Shown piece by piece: positions 16,925 through 25,789 of a stretch of 64,000 nt of DNA. The DNA comes from Methylovulum miyakonense HT12 (GTDB lineage Bacteria; Pseudomonadota; Gammaproteobacteria; Methylococcales; Methylomonadaceae), in NCBI RefSeq assembly GCF_000384075.1, contig NZ_KB913025.1, positions 1,394,718 to 1,458,717 of the forward strand. Reading direction: 5' to 3'. How positions within the stretch are numbered: the stretch's first letter is position 1; the number at the start of each line of letters is the position of its first letter. The notes below the pieces were generated by a model that was not told the DNA's origin, did no database searches, and saw nothing but the letters and a program-made list of their open reading frames with translations. Made by a program: the position numbers and the translations under genes.

Positions 16925-17578
16925 TTACAATCCCGCTAACGAGAAAAACAAGTTATGGGCGATATACAAAGGATATTGCAATATGGCGCCCAGCACTTCG
17001 GTGTACAGCAACACCAGCAAAATGATAAAGCCGTAACGCTCAAGTTGGTTGTACTGTATGGCCAATCGGTAGGGTAACAACGCGGTCATGATGCGGCTAC
17101 CATCCAGGGGCGGGATGGGTAGTAAATTAATCAACATCAATGAAATATTGATGGAAATGCCGGCGATGCCCATGTAAATCAGCGGCATGGAAACCGCTTC
17201 CACAGCGATGGTCACGCCCAGCCGCGCCAACAAGGCCCAGGCTAGCGCCATCAGCAAATTCGCGCCTGGCCCGGCGGCGGCGACAAACGCCATATCGCGT
17301 ATGGGTTTTTTAAAATACCGCCCGTTGACCGGCACGGGTTTGGCCCAGCCAAAAATAAAGCCCGTGCCTGTCAGCAACAAAAGCCCCGGCAGAATCAATG
17401 TGCCTAGCGGGTCTATGTGTTTGAGCGGGTTCAAGGTCAAACGCCCAAGCATATCCGCGGTGTTGTCACCGCATTTTTTTGCCACCCAGCCGTGCGCGGC
17501 TTCATGTCCGGTGATGGCAAAGATCACAGGCAAAGCCCAGACGATGATGCGTTGGGCTAAGGTCAGTTCATCCATCAT
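16925..17578 (-). CDS. Site-2-protease family membrane metalloprotease (M50)
   Basis: A 217-residue polytopic membrane protein. ITGHEAAHGWVAKK holds the zinc-binding HExxH, and NLLPIPPLDGSRI in the C-terminal third carries the third zinc ligand Asp, both hallmarks of the M50 family. There is no PDZ domain, so it belongs to the short, uncharacterised subgroup often found beside yciO and scpA, not to RseP. Its substrate is unknown. The start ATG lies 14 bases after the yciO stop. Confidence 0.88.
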   Translation of the reverse strand: MMDELTLAQRIIVWALPVIFAITGHEAAHGWVAKKCGDNTADMLGRLTLNPLKHIDPLGTLILPGLLLLTGTGFIFGWAKPVPVNGRYFKKPIRDMAFVAAAGPGANLLMALAWALLARLGVTIAVEAVSMPLIYMGIAGISINISLMLINLLPIPPLDGSRIMTALLPYRLAIQYNQLERYGFIILLVLLYTEVLGAILQYPLYIAHNLFFSLAGL

Positions 17579-17592
17579 ATTTAGTGTTTCCT

Positions 17593-18216
17593 CTATTGGG
17601 CCAGCATGGTGGCGATACCTTTGCCCTGCCTGACGATGACGGGGCCGGTGCGGGTGAATTCAATCATAGTGGTCGGTTCAAAGTTGACTATACCTGCATC
17701 AATAATCAAATCCAGCTCGTGGTCTAACTTTTCCCTAATCTCATAAGGGTCGCTCAGGGCTTCGCTATCACCAGGCAGGGTCAACGTCGTGCTGAAAAGG
17801 GCTTCGTCCAGTTCCTTCACCAGCATTTGCGCGATAGGATGGTCAGGGATGCGGATGCCTATGGTTTTTTTCTTAGGATGCTGCAGGCGTCGTGGGACAT
17901 CTTTGGTGGCATCGAGAATGAAGGTGAACGGCCCTGGGGTGAGGGCTTTGATCAAGCGGAAGGCATCATTGCCGATTTTGGTGAACATTGAAACTTGCGT
18001 CAAATCCTTGCACACCAACGTGAAATCATGTTTGTCATCCAATTGCCGGATGCGGCGGATACTGTCCATCGCCTGCTTGTCACCGATATGGCAGGCCAAT
18101 GCGTAAGAAGAATCGGTGGGGTAGGCGATGACGCCACCTTGTTGGATGACCGCTACGGCACGTTGGATCAAACGCAGTTGCGGATTTTCATGATGAACTT
18201 CGAGAAATTGGGCCAT
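17593..18216 (-). CDS. yciO: YciO family protein (Sua5/YrdC-like)
   Basis: A 207-residue protein with the YrdC fold: GGVIAYPTDSSYALACHIGD, RIRQLDDKHDFTLVCKDL and RIPDHPIAQML. The KHDFTLVC variant and the genomic position next to the M50 protease and scpA fit YciO and not TsaC. TsaC makes threonylcarbamoyl-AMP for tRNA t6A; YciO's activity is weak or undecided. Cytoplasmic, probably RNA-binding. Confidence 0.88.
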   Translation of the reverse strand: MAQFLEVHHENPQLRLIQRAVAVIQQGGVIAYPTDSSYALACHIGDKQAMDSIRRIRQLDDKHDFTLVCKDLTQVSMFTKIGNDAFRLIKALTPGPFTFILDATKDVPRRLQHPKKKTIGIRIPDHPIAQMLVKELDEALFSTTLTLPGDSEALSDPYEIREKLDHELDLIIDAGIVNFEPTTMIEFTRTGPVIVRQGKGIATMLAQ

Positions 18217-18430
18217 TGCTTATCTATTGCCTGTGTGAATTCCCGACATTATAGCCCACATCAGATTAAGCTTGCAGGGCGAATCACCGCCAAACCTACA
18301 CCTTGGCTACGGTTCTGCCGCGAATACTTAAAAAGAGTGTCCCGCCAGGCGGGGTTGCCGCGTCCTAGTTATTTTAGGCGGGTGTTGGGCATGGTTGACC
18401 CCATCGTTGTTTTTCGGTAATTTTTTTGCC

Positions 18431-18472
18431 AACGGCTCTATCGGCTTTTTTCAAAAGCCGATAGGGCCGTTT
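18431..18472. repeat. 19-bp hairpin between WYL regulator and yciO
   Basis: aacggctctatcggctttt pairs with aaaagccgatagggccgtt around a three-base loop, with one G-T mismatch. A T run lies before it on the plus strand, so neither strand gives the stem-then-U order of an intrinsic terminator. It could still act as an mRNA 3'-end stabiliser for the minus-strand gene that ends at 18509. Confidence 0.6.
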
Positions 18473-18508
18473 ATGCAGTTATTGCTTGGATGGGTTTGGC
18501 GTCCGGGC

Positions 18509-19189
18509 TCACATACACGCCATGCGCTTGATAAAATCCTGCAAGCTTTGGCCTTCACTGTCTGTGAATGTCTGATTTTCCGGCTGGATGCTTTGGATCC
18601 GGTCAAGACGGAAATTGCGGAAATCGTCGCGCAACTCGCACCAACCGACCAGAGTCCAAACGTTTCCCCAAAAATACAAGCCCAGTGGCCGGATACGGCG
18701 TAGGCTTTGTTCGCCGTCAGCACGGCAATAAGCCATTTGCAACAGGTGTTTGTTGTCGATGGCTTTACGGCAAATGTCCAGATGAATATCAATGTCCGGG
18801 CGTTGGCTGAAGCGTAAGGAAAACAGTTTGCTGTCTTCTATCTTATGCCGGAACCCGGCCGGAATCACGGCAGTGATCTTGTCCAGTGCCGATTGCGCTG
18901 ATTGGCCTAGCTCGCTGCCTGCCCAGGTTTTGCTCATCCGCGCACCGACCACCAAGGCCTCGATTTCGTCCGGGGTGAACATGATCGGGGGGATGTCGAG
19001 GGTATGGCGCAACCGGTAACCGACCCCGGCTTCCCCTTCAACGGGAACGCCGGATAGGCTAAGGTCCTGAATATCGCGGTAAATGGTGCGCTCGGACACT
19101 TCCAGCCGCTCGGCAAGCGTTTTGGCGGTGACCAAGCGTTTGTTACGCAAGATTTGGACAATTTGAAAGAGACGGTCGGCGCGGCGCAT
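18509..19189 (-). CDS. YafY-type transcriptional regulator (HTH_11 + WYL)
   Basis: About 226 residues. The N-terminal winged helix (RADRLFQIVQILRNKRLVTA, AERLEVSERTIYRDIQDL) is followed by a WYL domain (LLQMAYCRADGEQSLRRIRPLGL). WYL domains sense nucleic-acid or nucleotide ligands. The start is set at MRRADRLF (19189); the 16 upstream codons are not conserved. It sits directly upstream of, and in line with, a VOC-domain gene; this YafY-VOC pairing is widespread in proteobacteria and suggests co-regulation. Confidence 0.85.
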   Translation of the reverse strand: MRRADRLFQIVQILRNKRLVTAKTLAERLEVSERTIYRDIQDLSLSGVPVEGEAGVGYRLRHTLDIPPIMFTPDEIEALVVGARMSKTWAGSELGQSAQSALDKITAVIPAGFRHKIEDSKLFSLRFSQRPDIDIHLDICRKAIDNKHLLQMAYCRADGEQSLRRIRPLGLYFWGNVWTLVGWCELRDDFRNFRLDRIQSIQPENQTFTDSEGQSLQDFIKRMACM

Positions 19190-19243
19190 GGTAGTGTTTT
19201 GGAAAGGCGGCCGAGGGATCGGCCGCCTACAACTCAAGAAGGG

Positions 19244-19618
19244 TTAGGACGGTGAATATAAACCAACGCGGTTGCCTTCGCTATCCAAAATCAGCGCGAA
19301 GTAACCGCAGTCGCCATCATGGATAGGCGTTTTGGGGAGAAGGATACCGCCGCCGTTGGGGACAACCCTGTCCAGCGGCACGTTGAGGTCTTCGCCGGCG
19401 TTAAAGTACACTACGGCACCCGTCTGGCTGGGCTGGTACTGTTCGCCCAGTACCAGCATGCCGCTGACCGCCCCTTCATCCGCCGCGAAAATCGCCAATT
19501 GATAGGCCTCCATGGTTTCGTCTTTAAACGTGGTTGCCAACAGGTTTTGGTAAAAGTTTTTGGCCCGTTGCATATCGGTCACCGGAATTTCAAACCAGCT
19601 TGCTACATTCGTGTTCAT
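19244..19618 (-). CDS. VOC (glyoxalase/bleomycin-resistance) family protein
   Basis: A 124-residue protein with two paired beta-alpha-beta-beta-beta units: SWFEIPVTDMQRAKNFYQNL and GYFALILDSEGNRVGLYS. The C-terminal half resembles the YdcJ/PhnB-like subgroup often linked to YafY regulators. ATG at 19618 is preceded by ggagaggaaac, a strong ribosome site; the longer open frame upstream is not coding-like. Metal ligands are not obvious, so enzymatic function cannot be stated. Confidence 0.85.
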   Translation of the reverse strand: MNTNVASWFEIPVTDMQRAKNFYQNLLATTFKDETMEAYQLAIFAADEGAVSGMLVLGEQYQPSQTGAVVYFNAGEDLNVPLDRVVPNGGGILLPKTPIHDGDCGYFALILDSEGNRVGLYSPS

Positions 19619-19810
19619 GTTTCCTCTCCGTACAATAAGTGTTGACGAGCGGCTATGGTATGGCAGCCCTACTGACAGCGTGGTGTCAGTAGTATTTATC
19701 CTCGTTAGGAATTTTTGTGCACGATAACAAATGCAGCCATAACGGTTTATCACCCATCGTAGGCTTGGTTTCGCTACAATAAGGTTTTTCAACCGCCGCC
19801 CCCGACTATT

Positions 19811-20341
19811 TTGATTATCCGTATCGCCTTAGGGCTGGTTGCCAGTGCTTTCCTTGCCTTATTCATCGGCAAGCTTTTGCTCTGGCGGCACATCCCGTTA
19901 TTGCCGGAACTCGCCACGCGGCTGGGTATCACCCTGCTTTTGCTGGGGTTTGGGGTTTTGCTTTGCGGTGGCTTGGTGATGCTGGGCAGATTGGTGTGCC
20001 GCGCGATAACCGGCTATTTTTCCGCACCGCAACGGCAGTTACGGCGTTTGCTGTTTACCGCCAATTATCAGGAAAACCTTAAACAACGGTTCTATTGGCG
20101 AAAAATGAAAGTCGCCATCACTAATGACGCTAAACGCGAACGCCTTTTAGTCGCCGATAACCGCCGGCACATCAAATCATTAAGCAAAGCTGTCCGCCGC
20201 GATTTATCGGCATTGAAGCGGCAACTGCCGAAAACCGCTTATCGGCAATTGCAACAAGAGCTTGACAGTTATCGCCAGGAATTAAACGCCGATGCTTTGT
20301 TGGCATTGCAACTCAAAATAGCCAATCTAGGTACACGATGA
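19811..20341 (+). CDS. Membrane-anchored coiled-coil protein of unknown function
   Basis: 176 residues. Two hydrophobic helices near residues 5-25 and 38-66 are followed by a highly basic, Arg/Lys/Gln-rich cytoplasmic part with coiled-coil character (RRDLSALKRQLPKTAYRQL). The only reachable start is TTG 19811; no in-frame ATG precedes it. It overlaps the next gene by four bases (ATGA), so the two are coupled. I do not recognise the family. The design resembles small membrane scaffolds. Confidence 0.6.
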   Translation: MIIRIALGLVASAFLALFIGKLLLWRHIPLLPELATRLGITLLLLGFGVLLCGGLVMLGRLVCRAITGYFSAPQRQLRRLLFTANYQENLKQRFYWRKMKVAITNDAKRERLLVADNRRHIKSLSKAVRRDLSALKRQLPKTAYRQLQQELDSYRQELNADALLALQLKIANLGTR

Positions 20342-20871
20342 CTTTACTGAAAAACTGGGCTTTGCAACTTACCTACATTTGGCATTCGGTCAAAGAGGCG
20401 CATCTGCATTGGCAAACCGCCACCCATCCACAGCAAACCCAACTCCGCCACGCGCAACTGCTCGCCGAACAGGATTTACAGGCCGAACTGAAAAAGAAAA
20501 CCGTGCAGTTGGAGCAGGACATTGCTTTGTTAAAAACCCGGCATGAATCTGAATTGGGCATTTACAAAGCCCGTTGCCAGCAAGACATCAAAGATTATCA
20601 GCAGTATCTCAAAGCACTGGCGCAACTCAAGACCAGCATTAAGGCCAGCTACCCGGCATTGCCGGAGGCGGTGGTGTTTGGCATCCATCATCATGCCAAA
20701 CAATTGTTGAACAGGATGTGGGAATGTGAGGATTTTGCCCAGAAAATGCACTATGAAATGCAGTTGTTGACGTTTATGACCACCGTGCATGAAGATGCAC
20801 AGTTGCATTTGGAAGGGAAAGACGGGGGAATGTTGCCGGAGAAAACGTTGGGCTTGCTCAGGCAAGAATGA
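20338..20871 (+). CDS. Coiled-coil protein of unknown function
   Basis: 177 residues, soluble. Residues ~28-100 are a long heptad-rich helix (AELKKKTVQLEQDIALLKTR, YKARCQQDIKDYQQYLKAL). The C-terminal part is mixed (NRMWECEDFAQKMHYEMQL). It starts with an ATG overlapping the stop of the membrane-anchored partner, so it may bind that protein's coiled coil at the inner membrane. Not recognised as a known family. Confidence 0.65.
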   Translation: MTLLKNWALQLTYIWHSVKEAHLHWQTATHPQQTQLRHAQLLAEQDLQAELKKKTVQLEQDIALLKTRHESELGIYKARCQQDIKDYQQYLKALAQLKTSIKASYPALPEAVVFGIHHHAKQLLNRMWECEDFAQKMHYEMQLLTFMTTVHEDAQLHLEGKDGGMLPEKTLGLLRQE

Positions 20872-20895
20872 TTAGGTAAATAGAAGCTACACTTT

Positions 20896-21291
20896 TTAAG
20901 GTGCGTTCCTTTTTGCGCGGCCAGTCAGAAACACTACCGCAAGTCCTGTTAATGCTGCGGTAGCAATAACGCCACCTGCTTCTGGTTGCCCGCTAATGGC
21001 AACATAAGAGCCACCTACCACACCCGCAATACCGATTAAGAAAGCGCATAATTGCCCTACTATACGTTCTATGAACGTGTATCGGTTAATTTTTATGGTT
21101 TCAGATCGTCGGTGTTCAGCTTCTATCTGCGTTTGCTTTATAACCCAATCAACCGCTTCAGGTTTAAATTTTTGAAGCTGCTCCAATTGCGGCACTGGCA
21201 ATATTGGACAATCAGTTTCTTGCTGCTGGATAGATAGCTGATGCCCATCTTTGCCACTATTTACTTTCGCCGATGTATGCTTGTTTGCCAT
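20896..21291 (-). CDS. DUF2335-type membrane protein
   Basis: 131 residues. A polar N-terminus is followed by QTQIEAEHRRSETIKINRYTF, then two transmembrane helices (GQLCAFLIGIAGVVGGSYVA and ATAALTGLAVVFLTG). This matches the DUF2335 layout (E-x-H-R-x2-E then two TM helices). Function unknown. Its first codons overlap the last codons of the small gene upstream (21257-21457) by 35 bases in another frame. Confidence 0.7.
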   Translation of the reverse strand: MANKHTSAKVNSGKDGHQLSIQQQETDCPILPVPQLEQLQKFKPEAVDWVIKQTQIEAEHRRSETIKINRYTFIERIVGQLCAFLIGIAGVVGGSYVAISGQPEAGGVIATAALTGLAVVFLTGRAKRNAP

Positions 21292-21457
21292 ACTTTTGGG
21301 TAGCTTTATTTAAACCAGAGGCAATGCGTCTGGCATCGGCTTGTAACAAAGCCATGTCATTAGAAAAGCCTTTACGGGACGGGCGAATATATTGTGAACC
21401 GGTATCTAAAACTAAAACTTCCCCTGCTCCTTTAAGAAAATTTTTAATATATTCCAT
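21257..21457 (-). CDS. Small hypothetical protein
   Basis: 66 residues, MEYIKNFLKGAGEVLVLDTG onwards, ending YIGESK. ATG follows ttgaggtaatctt, a usable ribosome site. It has no membrane segment and no motif I know. The overlap with the DUF2335 gene suggests a two-gene unit. AT content is higher than in the adjacent oad genes, which hints at acquired DNA. Confidence 0.6.
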   Translation of the reverse strand: MEYIKNFLKGAGEVLVLDTGSQYIRPSRKGFSNDMALLQADARRIASGLNKATQKYGKQAYIGESK

Positions 21458-21587
21458 AAGATTACCTCAAATGTTTTTATAAAACGTATGTATTCTAATG
21501 CGTGTATAAAAAAAATAAACCGATAATAATTAGTTAACGTAATTACTGCATATTGGGCTTTTTAAATATATAACCCAGTATGGCTAG

Positions 21588-22715
21588 CTATTTAATCAAA
21601 CTCAACAAAACCCCGGCCGCAACCGCTGAACCAATCACGCCCGCCACATTTGGCCCCATCGCGTGCATCAGCAGGAAGTTGTGCGGATTGCTTTCCAGCC
21701 CCAGTTTGTTCGCCACCCGCGCCGCCATCGGTACGGCGGAAACACCTGCCGCGCCGATCAAGGGATTAATCGGCGTATCGCTGAATTTGTTCATGATTTT
21801 AGCCATAATCACTCCGGATGCCGTGCCGATAGCAAAGGCAACCGCACCTAAAGCTAAAATGCCTAGGGTTTCTATTTGCAAAAAGGCATGGGCGCTGAGC
21901 TTGGAGCCGACAGACAAGCCTAAGAAAATGGTCACGATGTTAATCAGCTCATTTTGCGCGGTTTGGCTTAAGCGTTCGACAACCCCACAGGTGTTCATCA
22001 AATTGCCTAGCGCGAACATACCGATCAATGGCGTGGCGGACGGCAGCAGCAAAATGGACAAAAACAACAACATCAACGGAAAAACAATTTTTTCGGTTTT
22101 GCTGACGTTACGCATTTGCTTCATTTCTATCCGGCGTTCCGCTTCGGTAGTCAACGCCCGCATAATTGGCGGCTGGATCAACGGGACCAAAGCCATATAC
22201 GAATAAGCGGCAACGGCAATCGCACCGAGCAAATCGGGGGCTAGTTTTGAGGCGACATAAATGGCGGTCGGGCCATCTGCGCCGCCGATAATGCCTATCG
22301 CCGCCGCATCTTTTAGGGAAAATTCCAATCCTGGTATGGCATTTAAAGCCAGCGCCCCCAGCAATGAGGCGAAAATCCCAAATTGCGCCGCCGCACCCAA
22401 TAACAGGGTCTTAGGGTTGGCAAGCATGGGGCCAAAATCGGTCATCGCCCCTACACCCATAAAAATCAGTAACGGAAATATCCCCGCTTTAATGCCGAAA
22501 TACAGGTAGTACAGAAGCCCGCCCTCTTCGGCAATGCCTGCGACCGGGATATTGCTGAGAATCGCACCAAAGCCTATCGGCAATAACAGCAAGGGCTCAA
22601 AGCCTTTTTTTATGGCCAGATACAGGAGCAAAAAACCGACCAGCATCATGAAGGCCTGGCCACCCGTAAAGTTGTACAGTCCCGTACTGTGCCAAAGTGA
22701 AATGAGATTTTCCAT
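21588..22715 (-). CDS. oadB: Sodium-translocating decarboxylase, beta subunit
   Basis: A 375-residue polytopic membrane protein. It decarboxylates the carboxybiotin made by OadA and couples this to sodium export. Family motifs are [20 protein letters not shown], containing the Na+-site Asp, and the C-terminal [19 protein letters not shown]. It lies 23 bases downstream of oadA in the order oadG-oadA-oadB, the standard arrangement. It gives the cell a way to turn oxaloacetate or malonyl-type decarboxylation into a sodium gradient; the substrate is set by the alpha subunit. Confidence 0.93.
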   Translation of the reverse strand: MENLISLWHSTGLYNFTGGQAFMMLVGFLLLYLAIKKGFEPLLLLPIGFGAILSNIPVAGIAEEGGLLYYLYFGIKAGIFPLLIFMGVGAMTDFGPMLANPKTLLLGAAAQFGIFASLLGALALNAIPGLEFSLKDAAAIGIIGGADGPTAIYVASKLAPDLLGAIAVAAYSYMALVPLIQPPIMRALTTEAERRIEMKQMRNVSKTEKIVFPLMLLFLSILLLPSATPLIGMFALGNLMNTCGVVERLSQTAQNELINIVTIFLGLSVGSKLSAHAFLQIETLGILALGAVAFAIGTASGVIMAKIMNKFSDTPINPLIGAAGVSAVPMAARVANKLGLESNPHNFLLMHAMGPNVAGVIGSAVAAGVLLSLIK

Positions 22716-22738
22716 AAATATCCGTCAGCTATACATTG

Positions 22739-24529
22739 TTATAAGGAAATCAGGGCATTGCCGCCGGCTACTGCGCCGCCTTCTTTGACATGGACTGCAC
22801 TGACTATACCCGCAAATTTAGAGCGCACTTCCGTTTCCATTTTCATGGCTTCCATAATCACAACAATTTCCCCTTCCGCAACAATACTGCCTTCACTGAC
22901 CAGGATCTTCAGGATATTGCCTGCCATAGGGGCATAAACCACCGCCCCGTTATGGGCGGCCAATTCCAGGTGGGGGGCTTCTTCAACTGCAGATTGGATG
23001 GCCAGCGCGGAGCCGCCAGGGCCGACGGCAACATTAAAGTTCCTGCCATCGACATTGACCGTGTACGTTTCAATGCCTTTGGTTTGCTCAGGTTCGGCTT
23101 TCGGTGCATTGGCGGCCACGAACGCCTCAGGGTTTGGGGCGGGCTCAAAAGCTGCCGGATTGCCGCGGTTAGCCAAGAACTTCCAACCCACTTGTGCAAA
23201 CATGCCGTTTATCAAAGCGTCTTCTTCAATATTTTCAGCCAGCTTGACGCCTTCGGCTTGGGCTTTTTCCTGCACTTCGGCGATCAGTTTATCCATTTCC
23301 GCATCTATTAGGTCAGCGGGCCTGCACGTAATAGGCTGCGCACCGTTGAGGACACGGTCTTGCAGTTCTTTATTGACGGGGGCGGGGGTCACGCCGTATT
23401 CGCCTTTCAAAACGCCTGCGGTTTCTTTGGTGATGGTTTTATAGCGTTCGCCATTGATGACGTTGATGACGGCTTGGGTGCCGACGATTTGCGAAGTGGG
23501 TGTGACTAATGGGATGAATCCTAGGTCTTCGCGGACACGGGGGATTTCTTGGATCACTTCGTCAAATTTATCCGATGCACCCTGCTCCTTCAGCTGGCTT
23601 TCCATATTGGTCAACATCCCGCCAGGGACTTGGGCAATTAAGATCCGGCTGTCCACGCCTTTTAGGCTGCCTTCATACTGTGCGTATTTTTTGCGGATGT
23701 CGCGGAAATAGGCCGCAATCTCTTCCAGCTTAATCAAGTCCAAACCGGTGTCGCGGCCTGTGCCTTCCAAACTGGCGACTATGGTTTCCGTCGCACTGTG
23801 GCCATAAGTCATACTGAGCGAGGAAATGGCGGTGTCGACATTGTCAATGCCTGCTTCCGCGGCTTTCAATATGCTGGCGACACTCAAGCCAGTCGTTGCA
23901 TGGGAGTGGAGGTGGATAGGGATTTTTGTGCTTTTTTTCAGGCGTGTCACCAGCTCGAAAGCCTCATAGGGTTTGAGCAGGCCCGCCATGTCCTTGATGC
24001 AGATGGAATGCGCGCCCATATCTTCGATCTGTTTGCCGAGGTTGACCCACATGTCCATGGTATGGACGGGGCTGGTGGTATAGGAGATCGTCCCTTGGGC
24101 ATGGGCGTCGGTGGTCAGGACGGCTTTGACCGCATGTTCAATGTTGCGCATGTCATTCATGGCGTCGAAGATGCGGAACACGTCAATGCCATTGATGGCG
24201 CAACGTTCGACAAACTTGTCGACCACGTCATCGGCATAATGGCGATAACCCAAAATATTTTGGCCGCGGAGCAGCATTTGTTGCGGGGTTTTTGGCATCG
24301 CCGCTTTCAATAAACGCAAGCGTTCCCAAGGGTCTTCGCCCAAATAACGGATGCAGGCATCAAATGTGGCGCCACCCCATGATTCAATGGACCAGTAACC
24401 GATGTCATCCAGTCTTGCACAAATTGGCAACATATCTTCGATACGCAACCGGGTGGCTAGGATCGACTGATGCGCATCCCGCAAGACAACCTCAGTAATC
24501 TTTAAGGGCGTTGTTTTATGTTTGACCAT
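22739..24529 (-). CDS. oadA: Oxaloacetate decarboxylase alpha subunit, biotin-dependent carboxyltransferase
   Basis: A 596-residue protein. The N-terminal carboxyltransferase TIM barrel ([16 protein letters not shown] with metal-site Asp, HSHATTGLS) is followed by a conserved carboxylase domain and, after an Ala/Pro-rich linker near 480-510, a biotinyl domain with EAMKMETEV, whose Lys carries biotin. It moves the carboxyl from oxaloacetate to biotin. Length and order match OadA. A pyruvate carboxylase B subunit is the alternative, but the adjacent oadB and oadG decide for the sodium pump. Confidence 0.93.
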   Translation of the reverse strand: MVKHKTTPLKITEVVLRDAHQSILATRLRIEDMLPICARLDDIGYWSIESWGGATFDACIRYLGEDPWERLRLLKAAMPKTPQQMLLRGQNILGYRHYADDVVDKFVERCAINGIDVFRIFDAMNDMRNIEHAVKAVLTTDAHAQGTISYTTSPVHTMDMWVNLGKQIEDMGAHSICIKDMAGLLKPYEAFELVTRLKKSTKIPIHLHSHATTGLSVASILKAAEAGIDNVDTAISSLSMTYGHSATETIVASLEGTGRDTGLDLIKLEEIAAYFRDIRKKYAQYEGSLKGVDSRILIAQVPGGMLTNMESQLKEQGASDKFDEVIQEIPRVREDLGFIPLVTPTSQIVGTQAVINVINGERYKTITKETAGVLKGEYGVTPAPVNKELQDRVLNGAQPITCRPADLIDAEMDKLIAEVQEKAQAEGVKLAENIEEDALINGMFAQVGWKFLANRGNPAAFEPAPNPEAFVAANAPKAEPEQTKGIETYTVNVDGRNFNVAVGPGGSALAIQSAVEEAPHLELAAHNGAVVYAPMAGNILKILVSEGSIVAEGEIVVIMEAMKMETEVRSKFAGIVSAVHVKEGGAVAGGNALISL

Positions 24530-24664
24530 GCTGTGTTTCTCCTAGAATACCTTTTTATGAGTCTTTTATCATTTGACCGCCAGGGCCGATTGAATGGTGA
24601 ACGTAGTTCGTGCCCCTTTGGGTTACGGATGAACTACAACTGTCTGCAATATTGGGCGTTTATG

Positions 24665-24898
24665 TTATGGCTTCCGATACTGATGTATTGCGGCGGTAAT
24701 AGCGGCTACGGTTGCTTTCTCTATGCCGCTGTTTGAGGTAGGAGGGGCTATCACAGGTGTGGGGGGTGCCTCAGGAAAAAACCGCTGCACCAGCGATGAC
24801 ATCATATTGATCGCGACCACAAGCATCGTCAGAAACAAAAATACGATACCCATGCCCGCGAACATCAATTCAATGCCACTACTCATTAATTCTGCCAT
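24665..24898 (-). CDS. oadG: Oxaloacetate decarboxylase gamma subunit
   Basis: 77 residues with one N-terminal membrane helix (ELMFAGMGIVFLFLTMLVVAI) and a short polar tail, the usual form of OadG. It anchors and assembles the alpha-beta complex and stabilises its zinc site. First gene of the oadGAB operon. It has a 135-base gap to oadA and its own ribosome site aaagga 11 bases upstream. Confidence 0.88.
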   Translation of the reverse strand: MAELMSSGIELMFAGMGIVFLFLTMLVVAINMMSSLVQRFFPEAPPTPVIAPPTSNSGIEKATVAAITAAIHQYRKP

Positions 24899-24939
24899 AT
24901 CGCTTAATCCTTTTACAAAACTTAATCTATTTGAAATAC

Positions 24940-24967
24940 ATTATCCATAAAACGGGTGGCTAAACAA
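24940..24967 (-). promoter_or_regulatory. Possible sigma70 promoter of oadGAB
   Basis: On the minus strand ttgttt and gataat are separated by 16 bases. The start would lie ~35 bases before the oadG ATG. Read by eye, no further support. Confidence 0.4.
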
Positions 24968-25221
24968 ACTAAAGTGACAGTTTCATGCTATGAAATGCTA
25001 AGGATAATGCTTAATTGGAGGCCGATGCCCAGCCAATTACTGTTAACCCCTCCGCATAGGGATGCGGTCACATAACTTCGGAAAATTGCGGGATTCTGGT
25101 TATTGGCGGGATGGGTGGGGCGGCGCCACAAATGGCAAGAACAGCTTGGCGCCCAGAGGCCGGAATTGGCCTAGCTTCATTTGAGCCGGTCGGGTTGGCG
25201 GGATACCGTAAAGTTGCACCG

Positions 25222-25728
25222 TTAACCAGCCATTGCCAAGGCACGTAGGGCGCCCTCATAATCCGGCTCGTTCGCCAGTTCGCTAGCCAGTTCGGTATAG
25301 ATGATTTTATCGTATTCATCAATCACGACCACCGCCCTCGCAGTCAGGCCTGACAATATGCTGTCGGTCAGCCTGACACCATAATCATCGGCAAAATTTG
25401 AGCGGAATGTCGACAATGGCATCACGTTTTGCAGGCCTTCCGTCGTACAAAAGCGGCATTGCGCAAAGGGCAGGTCGGCGGACACGAGCAGCACGACGGT
25501 ATTCGCAAGGCTGGCGGCTTTCTGGTTGAACATCCTGGCCGAGGCCGCGCAAGTCGGGGTGTCCAGGCTGGGCACGATGTTCAGCAATTTTCTTTTGCCT
25601 GCAAAAGCCGCTAAGGAGACTTCCTTTAATTTACCGTTGACGAGTTTGAAATCGGGGGCCTTGTTGCCCGTCAAGGGTAACTCGCCTAGGGTGTTTATGG
25701 GTTTGCCTTGAAAAGATATGCGTGCCAT
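25222..25728 (-). CDS. tpx: Thiol peroxidase
   Basis: A 168-residue atypical 2-Cys peroxiredoxin. Peroxidatic Cys is in PSLDTPTCA (residue ~60) and resolving Cys in FAQCRFC (~94), with the catalytic Thr three residues before the first Cys. It reduces lipid and hydrogen peroxides using thioredoxin. It has no signal peptide, so it acts in the cytoplasm. It stands alone; ~320 bases upstream of oadG and downstream of tpx hold nothing I recognise. Confidence 0.93.
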   Translation of the reverse strand: MARISFQGKPINTLGELPLTGNKAPDFKLVNGKLKEVSLAAFAGKRKLLNIVPSLDTPTCAASARMFNQKAASLANTVVLLVSADLPFAQCRFCTTEGLQNVMPLSTFRSNFADDYGVRLTDSILSGLTARAVVVIDEYDKIIYTELASELANEPDYEGALRALAMAG

Positions 25729-25789
25729 GAATCAGTATGGTTGTTGCCAATGGGTTAATGATTGTTCGCCACGCCATGGTTGGATAGGC

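Noticed and set aside
18431..18472. Hairpin considered as intrinsic terminator
   Set aside because: The T run lies on the wrong side of the stem for both strands, so it was listed only as a repeat.
25068..25322. 84-codon frame overlapping the tpx 3' end
   Set aside because: It lies in another frame of tpx and continues into non-conserved sequence; the translation has no protein-like features.
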